A stretch of 32,356 nt of DNA from Palsa-892 sp035295845 (GCA_035295845.1 DATGIF010000018.1:1-32356); one strand, 5' to 3'; positions 16,153-24,310 are shown, counted from the first letter of the stretch. A program made the numbers and translations. Notes: generated by a model not told the origin, from the letters alone.

Positions 16153-18732
16153 TCAGAGCGAGCGCTGCACGCTCTCGACGCGATAGCACTCGATAATGTC
16201 GCCGACGCGCATGTCTTCGTACTTCTCGAATGACATGCCGCATTCCTGGCCGGCGAGGACCTCGCGCGCGTCGTCCTTGAAGCGTTTCAGCGTCGCGAGC
16301 TTGCCTTCGTGGATCACGACATTGTCGCGGATGAGCCGCACATTGGCGCCGCGCTCGACCTTGCCGTCGGTAACGCGGCAGCCGGCGATCTTGCCCACCT
16401 TCGAGACGTTGAAAATTTCGAGGATTTCGGCGTTGCCGAGCATGGTTTCGCGCAAGGTCGGCGCCAGCAACCCGGACATCGCCTTTTTCACGTCGTCAAC
16501 GAGATCGTAGATGATGTTGTAGTAGCGGATTTCGACGCCGGTGCGCTCGGCGGCCTCGCGCGCTTCCTTGTGGGCGCGCACGTTGAAGCCGATGATCGCG
16601 GCCCCCGTGGACGCGGCGAGTGTCACATCCGATTCGGCGATGCCGCCGACGCCGGCCAACAGCACGCGGGCGCCGACCTCGTCGGTCCCGAGTTTTTCGA
16701 GCGCGCCCACGATCGCCTCGACCGAGCCCTGCACGTCGCCTTTCACCAGCAGCGGAAATTCCTTGCGGCCGGCGGACTTCAGCTGGTTCATCATCTGTTC
16801 GAGCGAGCCGCGCGCGACGCCGCGCGCCGGCTGGTCGCGCCGCTGGCGGGCGCGATAGTCGGTGACCTCGCGCGCACGCGCCTCGTTTTCCACGACCGCC
16901 AAGCGGTCGCCCGCTTCCGGCGTGCCGGCGAAGCCGAGCACTTCCACCGGCATGGAGGGGCCGGCTTCCGTAACATTTTTCCCTTGGTCGTTGACGAGCG
17001 CCCGCACGCGGCCCCATTCGCCGCCGGCGACGACGATGTCGCCTACGCGCAAGGTTCCGCGCTGCACGAGAACGGTCGCGACCGGCCCGCGGCCGCGGTC
17101 GAGTTTTGCCTCGATGACGGTGCCTTCCGCCGCGCGGTCGGGATTGGCCTTCAGGTCGAGAATTTCGGTCTGCAGCCCGATCGTCTCAAGGAGCTTGTCG
17201 AGATTGGTTTTCTTCGTCGCCGATACCTCGACGTCGAGCGTCTCGCCGCCCATGGATTCGACCTGCACCTCGTGCTGCAAAAGCTCGGTGCGCACTCGCT
17301 CGGGCTTGGCATCCGCCTTGTCGATCTTGTTGATGGCGACGATGATCGGCACCTTCGCCGCGCGCGCGTGTTGGATCGCCTCCACCGTCTGCGGCTTGAC
17401 GCCGTCATCGGCGGCGACCACCAGAATGACGAGGTCGGTGACCTTGGCGCCGCGCGCACGCATCGCCGTAAACGCCGCGTGGCCCGGCGTGTCGATGAAG
17501 GTGATTTTCGCGCCCGAGGGGGCCGTCACCTGATAGGCGCCGATGTGCTGGGTGATGCCGCCGGCTTCGCCGGCGACGACGTTGGTTTCACGGATCGCAT
17601 CCAGCAGCGATGTTTTGCCATGGTCGACATGGCCCATCACGGTGACGACCGGCGGCCGAGGCTTCATATGCGCCGCATCGTCGGGCGCATCGAACAGGCC
17701 CTCGATGACATCCGCTTCGGCAACGCGCCTGACGGTGTGGCCCAATTCCTCGGCGATCAATTGCGCGGTATCGGCATCGATCGTGTCGTTGATCGTCGCC
17801 ATCTGGCCCTGCTTCATCAGGAGCCGGATGACATCGACCGCGCGCTCGGCCATGCGGTTCGCGAGTTCCTGAATGGTGATCACTTCCGGGATCACCACTT
17901 CGCGCGAAATTTTTTCCTTCGGCTCGTCTGAGGGCCGGTGGCCGGTGATGCGCTGCACACGCCGGCGGAAGGAGGCGACCGAACGCTGACGCTCCTCGTC
18001 GCTGAAGGCGGTCACGACCGTGAGTCGGCCGCGGCGTTTCTCTTCGCCGCCGCTGCGCACGGGACGCGGTGCGGCCGCGGTCTTGCCGCCGCGCCGCGAC
18101 GGGCGCGGGCCTTCGTCGTCATCCTCGATAACGATGGTGCGGGCAGCGGCGCCGCTCCCGATTTCGCCGAAGCGCTTGCGCGCTTCCTGCTCCGCCTTGC
18201 GCTTTTTCTCTTCGTCCGATGTGCGGCGCGCCTCTTCGTCGCGCTTGCGGGCTTCGGCGGCTTCGCGATCGGCACGGTCGGCGGCGTCGCGCGCCGACCG
18301 GCGCTGCGCTTCTTCTTCGGCGACTTTCCGCTCCTCGGCCTCGCGCACACGGGCGCGATCCAACGCCTTGCCGCGCGCGTCGCGCTCTTCCTCGGTGAGC
18401 GTGCGGAGCACGACGCCGGATGGCTTCGGCGCCGCCGGTGATTCCGCCGTAACCGCGGGCTTTGCCGCCGCCGGCGCGGATTTCGCAGTGGCGGGGGGCG
18501 CCGCAGCGGGAGCCGCGGCGCGCGCGGTAGCGCGTTTGGTGTCAGCTGCCTCGGACTTGCCGTCGCCGCCCGGACCAAGCGTCCGGCGCTTTACTTTTTC
18601 CACCACCACCGATTTCGAGCGGCCATGGCTGAAGCTTTGACGCACGACGCCCTGCTCGACGTTACGCTTGAGCGTAAGCGTCGGTTTCGTCGACGATGAA
18701 CGCAACGTCTTTTCCGTGTCCTTCTCAGCCAT
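16153..18732 (-). CDS. infB: Translation initiation factor IF-2
   Basis: IF-2 is the GTPase that places initiator fMet-tRNA on the 30S subunit and promotes subunit joining. The 859-residue protein begins with an alphaproteobacterial N-terminal motif (QGVVRQSFSHGRSKSVVVEK). Next come a long low-complexity stretch rich in Ala, Pro and then Arg/Glu (about 60-215, probably helical or coiled) and the conserved IF2_N region. The GTPase follows with GHVDHGKT (367-374), DTPGH (about 413-417) and NKID (about 467-470). The C-terminal domains end with YEDMRVGDIIECY. The ATG is eight codons before the conserved lysine-rich start and lies 10 bases after the ylxR stop. Internal initiation giving a shorter form is known in E. 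coli; none is evident here. Confidence 0.97.
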   Translation of the reverse strand: MAEKDTEKTLRSSSTKPTLTLKRNVEQGVVRQSFSHGRSKSVVVEKVKRRTLGPGGDGKSEAADTKRATARAAAPAAAPPATAKSAPAAAKPAVTAESPAAPKPSGVVLRTLTEEERDARGKALDRARVREAEERKVAEEEAQRRSARDAADRADREAAEARKRDEEARRTSDEEKKRKAEQEARKRFGEIGSGAAARTIVIEDDDEGPRPSRRGGKTAAAPRPVRSGGEEKRRGRLTVVTAFSDEERQRSVASFRRRVQRITGHRPSDEPKEKISREVVIPEVITIQELANRMAERAVDVIRLLMKQGQMATINDTIDADTAQLIAEELGHTVRRVAEADVIEGLFDAPDDAAHMKPRPPVVTVMGHVDHGKTSLLDAIRETNVVAGEAGGITQHIGAYQVTAPSGAKITFIDTPGHAAFTAMRARGAKVTDLVILVVAADDGVKPQTVEAIQHARAAKVPIIVAINKIDKADAKPERVRTELLQHEVQVESMGGETLDVEVSATKKTNLDKLLETIGLQTEILDLKANPDRAAEGTVIEAKLDRGRGPVATVLVQRGTLRVGDIVVAGGEWGRVRALVNDQGKNVTEAGPSMPVEVLGFAGTPEAGDRLAVVENEARAREVTDYRARQRRDQPARGVARGSLEQMMNQLKSAGRKEFPLLVKGDVQGSVEAIVGALEKLGTDEVGARVLLAGVGGIAESDVTLAASTGAAIIGFNVRAHKEAREAAERTGVEIRYYNIIYDLVDDVKKAMSGLLAPTLRETMLGNAEILEIFNVSKVGKIAGCRVTDGKVERGANVRLIRDNVVIHEGKLATLKRFKDDAREVLAGQECGMSFEKYEDMRVGDIIECYRVESVQRSL

Positions 18733-18742
18733 AACGACCTGT

Positions 18743-19441
18743 TCAGTGACCTTTTTTCGCTGGCCGCGTCTCGTCGCGGCCGATGTTCACACCCTTGCCG
18801 GCGGGCTTTTCTTCTCGCCAGCGCTCGTATCGCCAAGAGTGCGCTAGAAAAACCCGGCTCGCCGGATGGTCGAACAGGGCTGCATGTACCACATTTTGCC
18901 GCCCCAGCGCCAAGTCCAATTGTTCCCCGGCAAACAGCCGGATTATTGCGGTTTTTTCTCCGCTTTCCGCGGCCATGGCGATGGCATCGAGTTTCCGGCA
19001 TCCGTCCTCGCTTGCTTCCTTCGCGTGGACGAGCACTTCGATGCGGCCTTCGCGCAGCGTCGCCTTGACCCGCTCGAAGCCGGTGACGACTTGCCCGGCC
19101 TTGTTGGCCATGGATATGGCCTCGAGCGCCGCATCTCGCAACAGCCGCTCCACGAGCGCCGGCAGATTGGTTGATGCCACACCCTTGCCGCGAAACGCGC
19201 GGCCGAACAGCTTTCGTTCGATGGCGGTCTTCAGCGCGCTCGCGGTCCCGCTGACCCAGGCGCCGCGTCCGGGCAGCTTGCGCGCGATATCCGGCACGAT
19301 CGAGCCGTCGGGCGCCACCACGTAGCGAATCATTTCGTCGATCGGCCGGCTCTCGCCCGAAACCAGGCAAAACCGTTCCCGCAGCCGCTTCGCTTCAGCT
19401 GCCCCGCGGTCCGTATCTTCGCCGGTCTCTTGCGCGCGCAC
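18743..19441 (-). CDS. ylxR: YlxR-type RNA-binding protein fused to an L7Ae-like domain
   Basis: This 232-residue protein joins an N-terminal YlxR (DUF448) domain (RFCLVSGESRPIDEMIRYVV to GRGAWVSG, about 22-65) to a second part (about 90-190) that resembles the L7Ae/L30e RNA-binding fold (MANKAGQVVTGFERVKATL, HAKEASEDG). It ends in a basic tail (RDETRPAKKGH). YlxR is known between nusA and infB in many bacteria and is linked to RNA binding. In typical YlxR the first motif has two cysteines (CVxC); here the second is serine (Cys25-Leu-Val-Ser28). The start is GTG with GGAG seven bases upstream, 12 bases after nusA. Function beyond probable RNA binding is not established. Confidence 0.88.
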   Translation of the reverse strand: MRAQETGEDTDRGAAEAKRLRERFCLVSGESRPIDEMIRYVVAPDGSIVPDIARKLPGRGAWVSGTASALKTAIERKLFGRAFRGKGVASTNLPALVERLLRDAALEAISMANKAGQVVTGFERVKATLREGRIEVLVHAKEASEDGCRKLDAIAMAAESGEKTAIIRLFAGEQLDLALGRQNVVHAALFDHPASRVFLAHSWRYERWREEKPAGKGVNIGRDETRPAKKGH

Positions 19442-19453
19442 GGAGCATCTCCG

Positions 19454-21058
19454 TCAGTCCTGCGGAGCCGGCTCGGCTTCGGGCGCGGGCTCCTCGGCGG
19501 GCGCGAGCGCCGCTTCATCGACCCATCCCGCCTTGACGCGGGCCTGCATGATCATCGCCTCCGCTTCGTCGCGTTCGATCGCAAAGCCCTCGAGCGCGCC
19601 CGGATGACGGGTGACCTCGTTGTCCTTGCGCTCGGACCAGCCGGTGAGGTCATCGGTGGCGCAGCCCGCGAGGTCCTCGACCGTCTTGATGCCGTTTTCG
19701 CCGAAGGCGACGAGCATCCTGGAGGTGACACCCGGAATTTCGCGCAGCGCTTCATCCACGCCGAGTTCCTTGCGCCTGGCGTCGAGCTCCGCCTCGATAC
19801 GGGCGAGGTAATCGCGCGCGCGGGTCTGCAGTTCGCCGGCCGTATTGGCGTCGAAGCCCTCGATCGCCGCGAGTTCGTCGATCGGCACATAGGCAAGCTC
19901 TTCCACCGAGGCGAAGCCTTCGGAGGTGAGGAGCTGCGCCGCCATCTCGTCGATGTCGAGCGCCTCCATGAAGATCTTGTTGCGTTCGGCGAATTCCTTC
20001 TGCCGCCGCTCGCTCTCTTCCTGCTCGGTCAGAATATCGATGTCCCATTCGGTGAGCTGCGAAGCGAGCCGCACGTTCTGGCCGCGGCGGCCGATGGCGA
20101 GCGAAAGCTGCGCGTCGGGCACCACCACTTCGATGCGCTCGCGCGTTTCATCCAGCACGACCTTCACGACTTCGGCGGGCGCGAGCGCGTTGACGACGAA
20201 TGTCGCCACGTCCGGCGACCAAGGGATGATATCGATCTTCTCGCCCTGCAATTCGTTCACCACCGCCTGCACGCGCGAGCCGCGCATGCCGACGCAGGCG
20301 CCCACCGGATCGACCGAGGAATCGCGCGAGATCACCGCGATCTTCGCGCGCGAGCCGGGATCCCGCGCCACCGCCTTGATCTCGACGATGCCGTCGTAGA
20401 TTTCCGGCACTTCCTGCGCGAAGAGTTTCGCCATGAATTGCGGATGCGTGCGCGAAAGGAAGATTTGCGGCCCGCGCGGCTCGCGGCGCACGTCATAGAC
20501 ATAGGCGCGGATGCGGTCGCCGTTGCGGAACACTTCGCGGGGAAGGAGTTCGTCACGCCGCACGATCGCCTCGCCGCGGCCGAGATCGGCGACGACGTTG
20601 CCATATTCGACGCGCTTGACGACGCCGTTCACGATCTCGCCGATGCGGTCCTTGTAATCCTGATATTGCCGGTCGCGCTCGGCGTCCCGCACCTTCTGCA
20701 CGATCACCTGCTTTGCCGATTGCGCCGCGATGCGCCCGTATTCGAGCGGCGGCAGGCCCTCGGCGATATAATCGCCGACCTGCGCCGCCGGATTGCGCCG
20801 GCGCGCATCCTCGACGCTGATTTGGGTCGCTTCGTTCTCGACCGTTTCAACGACGAGCAGGAGCCGCGACAGCCGCAATTCGCCGGTCTTCCCGTTGATC
20901 TCGGCGCGCACCTCGGTCTCGCTTCCGTAGCGCGAGCGCGCGGCCTTCTGAATCGCGTCTTCCATCGCGGTGATCACGATTTGCTTGTCGATCGACTTTT
21001 CCCGCGCCACCGCTTCGGCGATCTGCAGAAGTTCAAGTCGATTTGCACTGACGGCCAT
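19454..21058 (-). CDS. nusA: Transcription termination/antitermination factor NusA
   Basis: NusA binds RNA polymerase and nascent RNA and modulates pausing, intrinsic termination, Rho action and rRNA antitermination. The 534-residue protein has the N-terminal polymerase-binding domain (1-125), an S1 domain (about 140-203), and two KH domains with VGMRGSRVQAVVNEL (257-270) and AIGRRGQNVRLASQL (321-335). C-terminal helix-hairpin repeats follow (about 360-500, for example EGFASVEELAYVP and FGENGIKTVEDLAG), then an acidic Pro/Glu/Ala tail. GAGGAGA lies seven bases before the ATG. It follows rimP by 19 bases. NusA is a known self-regulator in E. coli, which gives meaning to the terminator ahead of rimP. 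Confidence 0.97.
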   Translation of the reverse strand: MAVSANRLELLQIAEAVAREKSIDKQIVITAMEDAIQKAARSRYGSETEVRAEINGKTGELRLSRLLLVVETVENEATQISVEDARRRNPAAQVGDYIAEGLPPLEYGRIAAQSAKQVIVQKVRDAERDRQYQDYKDRIGEIVNGVVKRVEYGNVVADLGRGEAIVRRDELLPREVFRNGDRIRAYVYDVRREPRGPQIFLSRTHPQFMAKLFAQEVPEIYDGIVEIKAVARDPGSRAKIAVISRDSSVDPVGACVGMRGSRVQAVVNELQGEKIDIIPWSPDVATFVVNALAPAEVVKVVLDETRERIEVVVPDAQLSLAIGRRGQNVRLASQLTEWDIDILTEQEESERRQKEFAERNKIFMEALDIDEMAAQLLTSEGFASVEELAYVPIDELAAIEGFDANTAGELQTRARDYLARIEAELDARRKELGVDEALREIPGVTSRMLVAFGENGIKTVEDLAGCATDDLTGWSERKDNEVTRHPGALEGFAIERDEAEAMIMQARVKAGWVDEAALAPAEEPAPEAEPAPQD

Positions 21059-21077
21059 GTTGATTCTCCTCGAAACC

Positions 21078-21695
21078 TTAGGCGTGTGTCCGGCCGTGGT
21101 CGGCCGGCTTTTGTTGGTGCGGCTGCGAAGCCGAGGGATCCTCGCCCCGCTTTCCGCGTTTGAGCGATTCGGCGATGAGGGCGTCGGTCAATACGAGCTT
21201 GGCATCGGCCATCTCGGCGATCGGCAGCTTCACGATTTGCCCTTCGTTCAATTGAATTGCGGCTTCGTTGCCTTCGACGCCGGCGATTTTGCCGCGAAAG
21301 CGCTTGCGGCCCTCGATCATGGCCGCCATCTCGATCTTCACCTCGTGGCCGAGATGGCGCTCGAAGTCGGAACGCCGCACCAGCGGCCGGTCGATGCCGG
21401 GCGAGGAGAGTTCGAGCCGGTAGCCGCCGTGGATCGGATCATCCACGTCGAGCGCGGGCGAAAGCGCGCGGCTCGCCGCCTCGCAATCGTCGATGGTGAA
21501 ACTGCCGTCGGGCCGTTCCGCCATGATCTGCACCGTGCAGCCATCGCGGCCCGAGACGTGCACGCGCACGAGCCGGTAGCCGAAATCCGCGAGCACGGGC
21601 TCCGCGATCACCGCGATCCGCGCCGGCAAGCCGGTCTCCGCGACGAGCCGCGGCTCGTCGACGGTGGAATGGAGATGCATATTCGTTTCGTTCAT
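21078..21695 (-). CDS. rimP: Ribosome maturation factor RimP
   Basis: RimP assists an early step of 30S subunit assembly. The 205-residue protein shows the two-domain RimP layout: an N-terminal part with LVRVHVSGRDGCTVQIMAER, the motif DDCEAASRALSPALDV and YRLELSSPGIDRPLVRRSDF, then the C-terminal SH3-like part GRKRFRGKIAGVEGNEAAIQL. A Lys/Arg/Gln/His-rich tail of about 25 residues follows. The ATG at 21695 is preceded by GAGAAG; an ATG five codons later is less likely. It is first in the nusA-ylxR-infB-rbfA-truB group and has its own promoter and leader. Confidence 0.94.
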   Translation of the reverse strand: MNETNMHLHSTVDEPRLVAETGLPARIAVIAEPVLADFGYRLVRVHVSGRDGCTVQIMAERPDGSFTIDDCEAASRALSPALDVDDPIHGGYRLELSSPGIDRPLVRRSDFERHLGHEVKIEMAAMIEGRKRFRGKIAGVEGNEAAIQLNEGQIVKLPIAEMADAKLVLTDALIAESLKRGKRGEDPSASQPHQQKPADHGRTHA

Positions 21696-21725
21696 CGCTT
21701 CTCATTCGCCCGGTCGGAACCAAAT

Positions 21726-21757
21726 AAAAAAGAGCGGGTCCCGGCCGGGGCCCACTC
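21726..21757 (-). terminator. Strong intrinsic terminator in the rimP leader
   Basis: On the - strand GAGTGGGCCCC and its partner GGGACCCGCTC form an 11-bp arm pair (one mismatch, one G-T) closed by GGCC, directly followed by TTTTTT. It ends 30 bases before the rimP start, downstream of a promoter at 21804-21831. A small hairpin CGGTC-TAAG-GACCG (21779-21766) precedes it. It can end metK-trmB transcripts and, because the promoter is upstream, also attenuate rimP-nusA. Confidence 0.85.
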
Positions 21758-21803
21758 TCATCATTCGGTCCTTAGACCGTGCTGAGATGTTTGTTATGGC
21801 GCG

Positions 21804-21831
21804 AATATAGTCGCGCTTCGTAGATAAGCAA
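21804..21831 (-). promoter_or_regulatory. Promoter of the rimP-nusA-infB operon
   Basis: TTGCTT (21831-21826) and TATATT (21809-21804) stand 16 bases apart on the - strand, between trmB and rimP. The -10 lies inside a 6-bp inverted repeat (GCGCGA, 6 bases, TCGCGC; 21799-21816), which could be an operator. The transcript would carry about 100 bases of leader including the terminator hairpin. Confidence 0.6.
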
Positions 21832-21847
21832 GGGCCCGAGGGCGGGG

Positions 21848-22546
21848 TCAAACGCGCAAAAACGTCAAATAGCAGGGCTTGCGGCCCTCTTTTTTCGCCT
21901 TTTCCTCGTATCGCGTGCCGGGAAATTGACGCCATGGTTTACGCCAGTCATCCGCCCGTTCGGCGGTCCATTGAAACAACGGCGAGCGGATGAAGCGCAG
22001 GAGCGCCCATTCGGCATAGGCCGGCCAGTCGGTGGCAAATCGCAATTCGCCGCCGCGACGCAAGATGCGCCCGAGTTCGCCCACCCGCTCGTCGGAAATG
22101 AACCGCCGCTTCCAGTGCCGCCGCTTCGGCCACGGATCGGGATAGAGAATGTCGATGCGGCTCAAGACGCCCTCCGGCAGCCAGTTGAGGAGAGCCAGCG
22201 CGTCGCCGTGATGCAGGCGGATATTGCGGAGTTCTTCTGCCTTGATCGCCGCCAGCATCTTCGCAACGCCGTTCAGATAGACTTCGCAGCCGATAAATCC
22301 CGCCGAAGGATGCGCGTGCGCTTCCGACAGAAGATGCTCGCCGCCGCCGAAACCGATCTCGAGCCGCAATGTCTTGACCGGGATGTTGAAGATCGCCGCG
22401 AGGTCCCGCGGCGCGGGCGTGCCGAGATCGACGGCAAGGTCCGGCAGGAGGCTCTTGATTAGGTCCGCTTGCCCCGCCCGCAGCGGGTGGCCCTGGCGGC
22501 GCCCGAAAAACGCGCCGCGCGGCTTGCGGGCGGGATCCTTGTTCAT
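21848..22546 (-). CDS. trmB: tRNA (guanine-N7-)-methyltransferase TrmB
   Basis: TrmB uses S-adenosylmethionine to methylate G46 in the variable loop of many tRNAs. The 232-residue protein has the SAM-binding motif LEIGFGGGE (62-70), the second-strand acidic residue in FIGCEVYLNG and the family signature LYPDPWPKRRHWKRRFI (134-150). The C terminus has the TRYEEKAKKEGR substrate-binding segment. The ATG is 28 bases after the metK stop. That places this SAM-consuming enzyme in one transcript with SAM synthetase, a common alphaproteobacterial arrangement. No features look unusual. Confidence 0.96.
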   Translation of the reverse strand: MNKDPARKPRGAFFGRRQGHPLRAGQADLIKSLLPDLAVDLGTPAPRDLAAIFNIPVKTLRLEIGFGGGEHLLSEAHAHPSAGFIGCEVYLNGVAKMLAAIKAEELRNIRLHHGDALALLNWLPEGVLSRIDILYPDPWPKRRHWKRRFISDERVGELGRILRRGGELRFATDWPAYAEWALLRFIRSPLFQWTAERADDWRKPWRQFPGTRYEEKAKKEGRKPCYLTFLRV

Positions 22547-22574
22547 GCGCGGAACATCGCTCCGCGCGCCATCC

Positions 22575-23768
22575 TTATTTCACGGCCGAGCGAAGCTGCG
22601 GCGCGAGGTCGGTTCGCTCCCAGGAGAAGCCGCCGTCCTTTTCGGGCGGACGTCCGAAATGACCGTAGGCCGAGGTGCGCGCATAAATCGGCTTGTTCAG
22701 GGCGAGATGCTCGCGGATGCCGCGCGGCGAAAGGTTCATGATTTCGCCGAGCGTCTTTTCCAATTTCGCTTCGTCTACTTTGCCGGTGCCGTGGAGATCG
22801 ACGTAGATCGATAAGGGCTGCGAAACGCCGATCGCGTAGGAAAGCTGGATCGTGCAGCGCGTCGCGAGATCGGCGGCAATGACGTTCTTCGCAAGGTAAC
22901 GCGCGGCGTAGGCGGCCGAACGGTCGACCTTGGTCGGATCCTTGCCCGAAAACGCTCCGCCGCCATGCGGGGCGGCACCGCCATACGTGTCGACGATGAT
23001 CTTGCGCCCGGTGAGGCCGCAATCGCCGTCAGGGCCGCCGATCACGAACTTGCCGGTCGGGTTCACGTGCCAGACCGTGTGCTTGTTGATCCAGCCGTGC
23101 GGCAGCGCCTTCTTCACATACGGCTCGACGATCGATTGGATGTCGTGCGAGGAAAGATTGGCGTCGAGGTGCTGCGTCGAAACCACGATTTGCGTCGCCT
23201 CCACCGGCTTGCCGTTTTCGTAGCGCACGGTGACCTGGCTCTTGGCGTCGGGGCCGAGCGCTTTCGTTTCGCCGGCGTGGCGCGCTTCCGCCATCAGCTT
23301 CAGGATGCGGTGCGAGTAATAAATCGGCGCCGGCATCAATTCGGGCGTCTCGCTGCAGGCATAGCCGAACATGATGCCCTGATCGCCCGCGCCTTCGTCC
23401 TTGTTGCCGGCGGCATCGACGCCCTGCGCGATGTCCGCCGACTGCGCGTGCAACAGCACTTCGACATCCGCCTTTTCCCAGTGAAACCCTTCCTGCTCGT
23501 AGCCGATCTCCTTGATCGCCGTCCGTGCGCGCTCGATCAACATATCCTTGGTGATGCCGCTCGGACCGCGCGTCTCGCCGGCGATGACGACGCGATTGGT
23601 GGTGGCGAGCGTTTCGCAGGCGACCCGCACCTTGGCCGGATCCCAGCCGTATTGCGGCGCCAGCCGAAAGAACATGTCGACCACTTCATCGGAAATACGG
23701 TCGCAAACCTTGTCCGGGTGACCCTCGGATACGGATTCGCTGGTGAACAGGTAATTTCGGTGCGACAC
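22575..23768 (-). CDS. metK: S-adenosylmethionine synthetase
   Basis: MetK makes S-adenosylmethionine from methionine and ATP in the cytosol. The 397-residue protein has all three conserved blocks: GHPDKVCDRISD (16-27), the ATP-loop GAGDQGIMFGYA (126-137) and the glycine-rich GGGAFSGKDPTKVDRSAAY (269-287). The start is GTG, followed by the typical YLFTSESVSEGHPDK. The frame has no better upstream start. The GGGGG and AGAGC just upstream are the only purine-rich candidates for ribosome binding, and both can pair within the leader. It heads metK-trmB and follows the XRE regulator gene. Confidence 0.97.
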   Translation of the reverse strand: MSHRNYLFTSESVSEGHPDKVCDRISDEVVDMFFRLAPQYGWDPAKVRVACETLATTNRVVIAGETRGPSGITKDMLIERARTAIKEIGYEQEGFHWEKADVEVLLHAQSADIAQGVDAAGNKDEGAGDQGIMFGYACSETPELMPAPIYYSHRILKLMAEARHAGETKALGPDAKSQVTVRYENGKPVEATQIVVSTQHLDANLSSHDIQSIVEPYVKKALPHGWINKHTVWHVNPTGKFVIGGPDGDCGLTGRKIIVDTYGGAAPHGGGAFSGKDPTKVDRSAAYAARYLAKNVIAADLATRCTIQLSYAIGVSQPLSIYVDLHGTGKVDEAKLEKTLGEIMNLSPRGIREHLALNKPIYARTSAYGHFGRPPEKDGGFSWERTDLAPQLRSAVK

Positions 23769-23771
23769 GGT

Positions 23772-23819
23772 GCTCTAACCCCCTGAAAAACTTGCCCGCG
23801 CGGGCGAAGAGCCCGGGGG
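23772..23819 (-). promoter_or_regulatory. Possible pseudoknotted metK leader masking the ribosome-binding site
   Basis: On the - strand CCCCC (23819-23815) can pair with GGGGG (23783-23779), and GCTCT (23812-23808) can pair with AGAGC (23776-23772). The two pairings cross, giving an H-type pseudoknot that covers everything from 3 to 15 bases before the GTG start. The topology recalls SAM/SAH riboswitches found before metK, in which the start-proximal purine stretch pairs with a loop. The loop sequences do not match that consensus as I remember it, and here the loop also holds a terminator-like hairpin. The pairings are visible; ligand binding is speculation. Confidence 0.35.
23786..23809 (-). 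terminator. Terminator-like hairpin between the XRE gene and metK
   Basis: On the - strand CTTCGCCC and GGGCAAG pair (one bulged C) around GCGC and are followed at once by TTTTT. Its 5' arm GCCCG (23805-23801) can alternatively pair with CGGGC just upstream (23815-23811), an antiterminator-like choice. It can end the XRE-gene transcript or attenuate metK. Confidence 0.55.
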
Positions 23820-23896
23820 CGCCGTCTTCTCGCAGGGGGGAGAGGCCACGGTCAAGCGCGCCGCCGCCGCGAGAAATAAGGCCGATTATGAAGGGC

Positions 23897-24310
23897 TTAA
23901 CGGGAGGCCGATTCTTCCGCCACCATGGCCTCGACGAGATCGACAATGCGCCGCCGCACCTTCGGGTCCTTTACTTTCATGAAGGCTTTGGTCAGCGCCA
24001 GCCCGTCCGAAGTGGCGAGAAAGTCGGACACGTAGGCGGGCGAAGCGGGCTCGGAAAGGACGCCGGTCGCCGCCTCCGGCACGGGCGCGCCCTCGAAGAA
24101 AAAAGAAACCGGAACGGAAAGCACGGTCGCGATCTGCTGCAGGCGGCTCGCGCCGATGCGATTGGTGCCTTTTTCGTATTTCTGGATTTGCTGGAAGGTG
24201 ATGCCGAGTCTCTCCCCGAGTTTTTCCTGCGACATCCCGATCATCATGCGGCGCATGCGGACGCGGCTCCCGACATGCTTGTCGATCGGGTTCGGGGCCT
24301 TCTTCGTCAT
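23897..24310 (-). CDS. XRE-family regulator, PraR/PhrR-like
   Basis: A 137-residue DNA-binding protein with an XRE helix-turn-helix (VGSRVRMRRMMIGMSQEKLG, then ITFQQIQKYEKGTNRIGASR, about 14-60) and a C-terminal extension of about 70 residues ending in a helix (RRRIVDLVEAMVAEE). The sequence resembles the PraR/PhrR group of Hyphomicrobiales, regulators connected to biofilm, symbiosis or acid response in a few species. The open frame starts five codons earlier, but the ATG at 24310 is preferred because GGAG lies six bases before it and the family starts with a similar basic K-P-N-P-I-D segment. Its place between lnt and metK is, as far as I recall, conserved in this order. Confidence 0.85.
   Translation of the reverse strand: MTKKAPNPIDKHVGSRVRMRRMMIGMSQEKLGERLGITFQQIQKYEKGTNRIGASRLQQIATVLSVPVSFFFEGAPVPEAATGVLSEPASPAYVSDFLATSDGLALTKAFMKVKDPKVRRRIVDLVEAMVAEESASR

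Noticed and set aside
16309..17931. A 540-codon open frame on the + strand opposite infB
   Set aside because: It shadows the GTPase region of infB with low-complexity Asp/Arg/His sequence; there is no ribosome-binding site or known motif.
19430..21163. A 577-codon open frame on the + strand opposite nusA
   Set aside because: Composition is dominated by His, Arg, Asp and Ala, as expected for the antisense of a GC-rich gene. No domain is recognisable, and the nusA frame is unambiguous.
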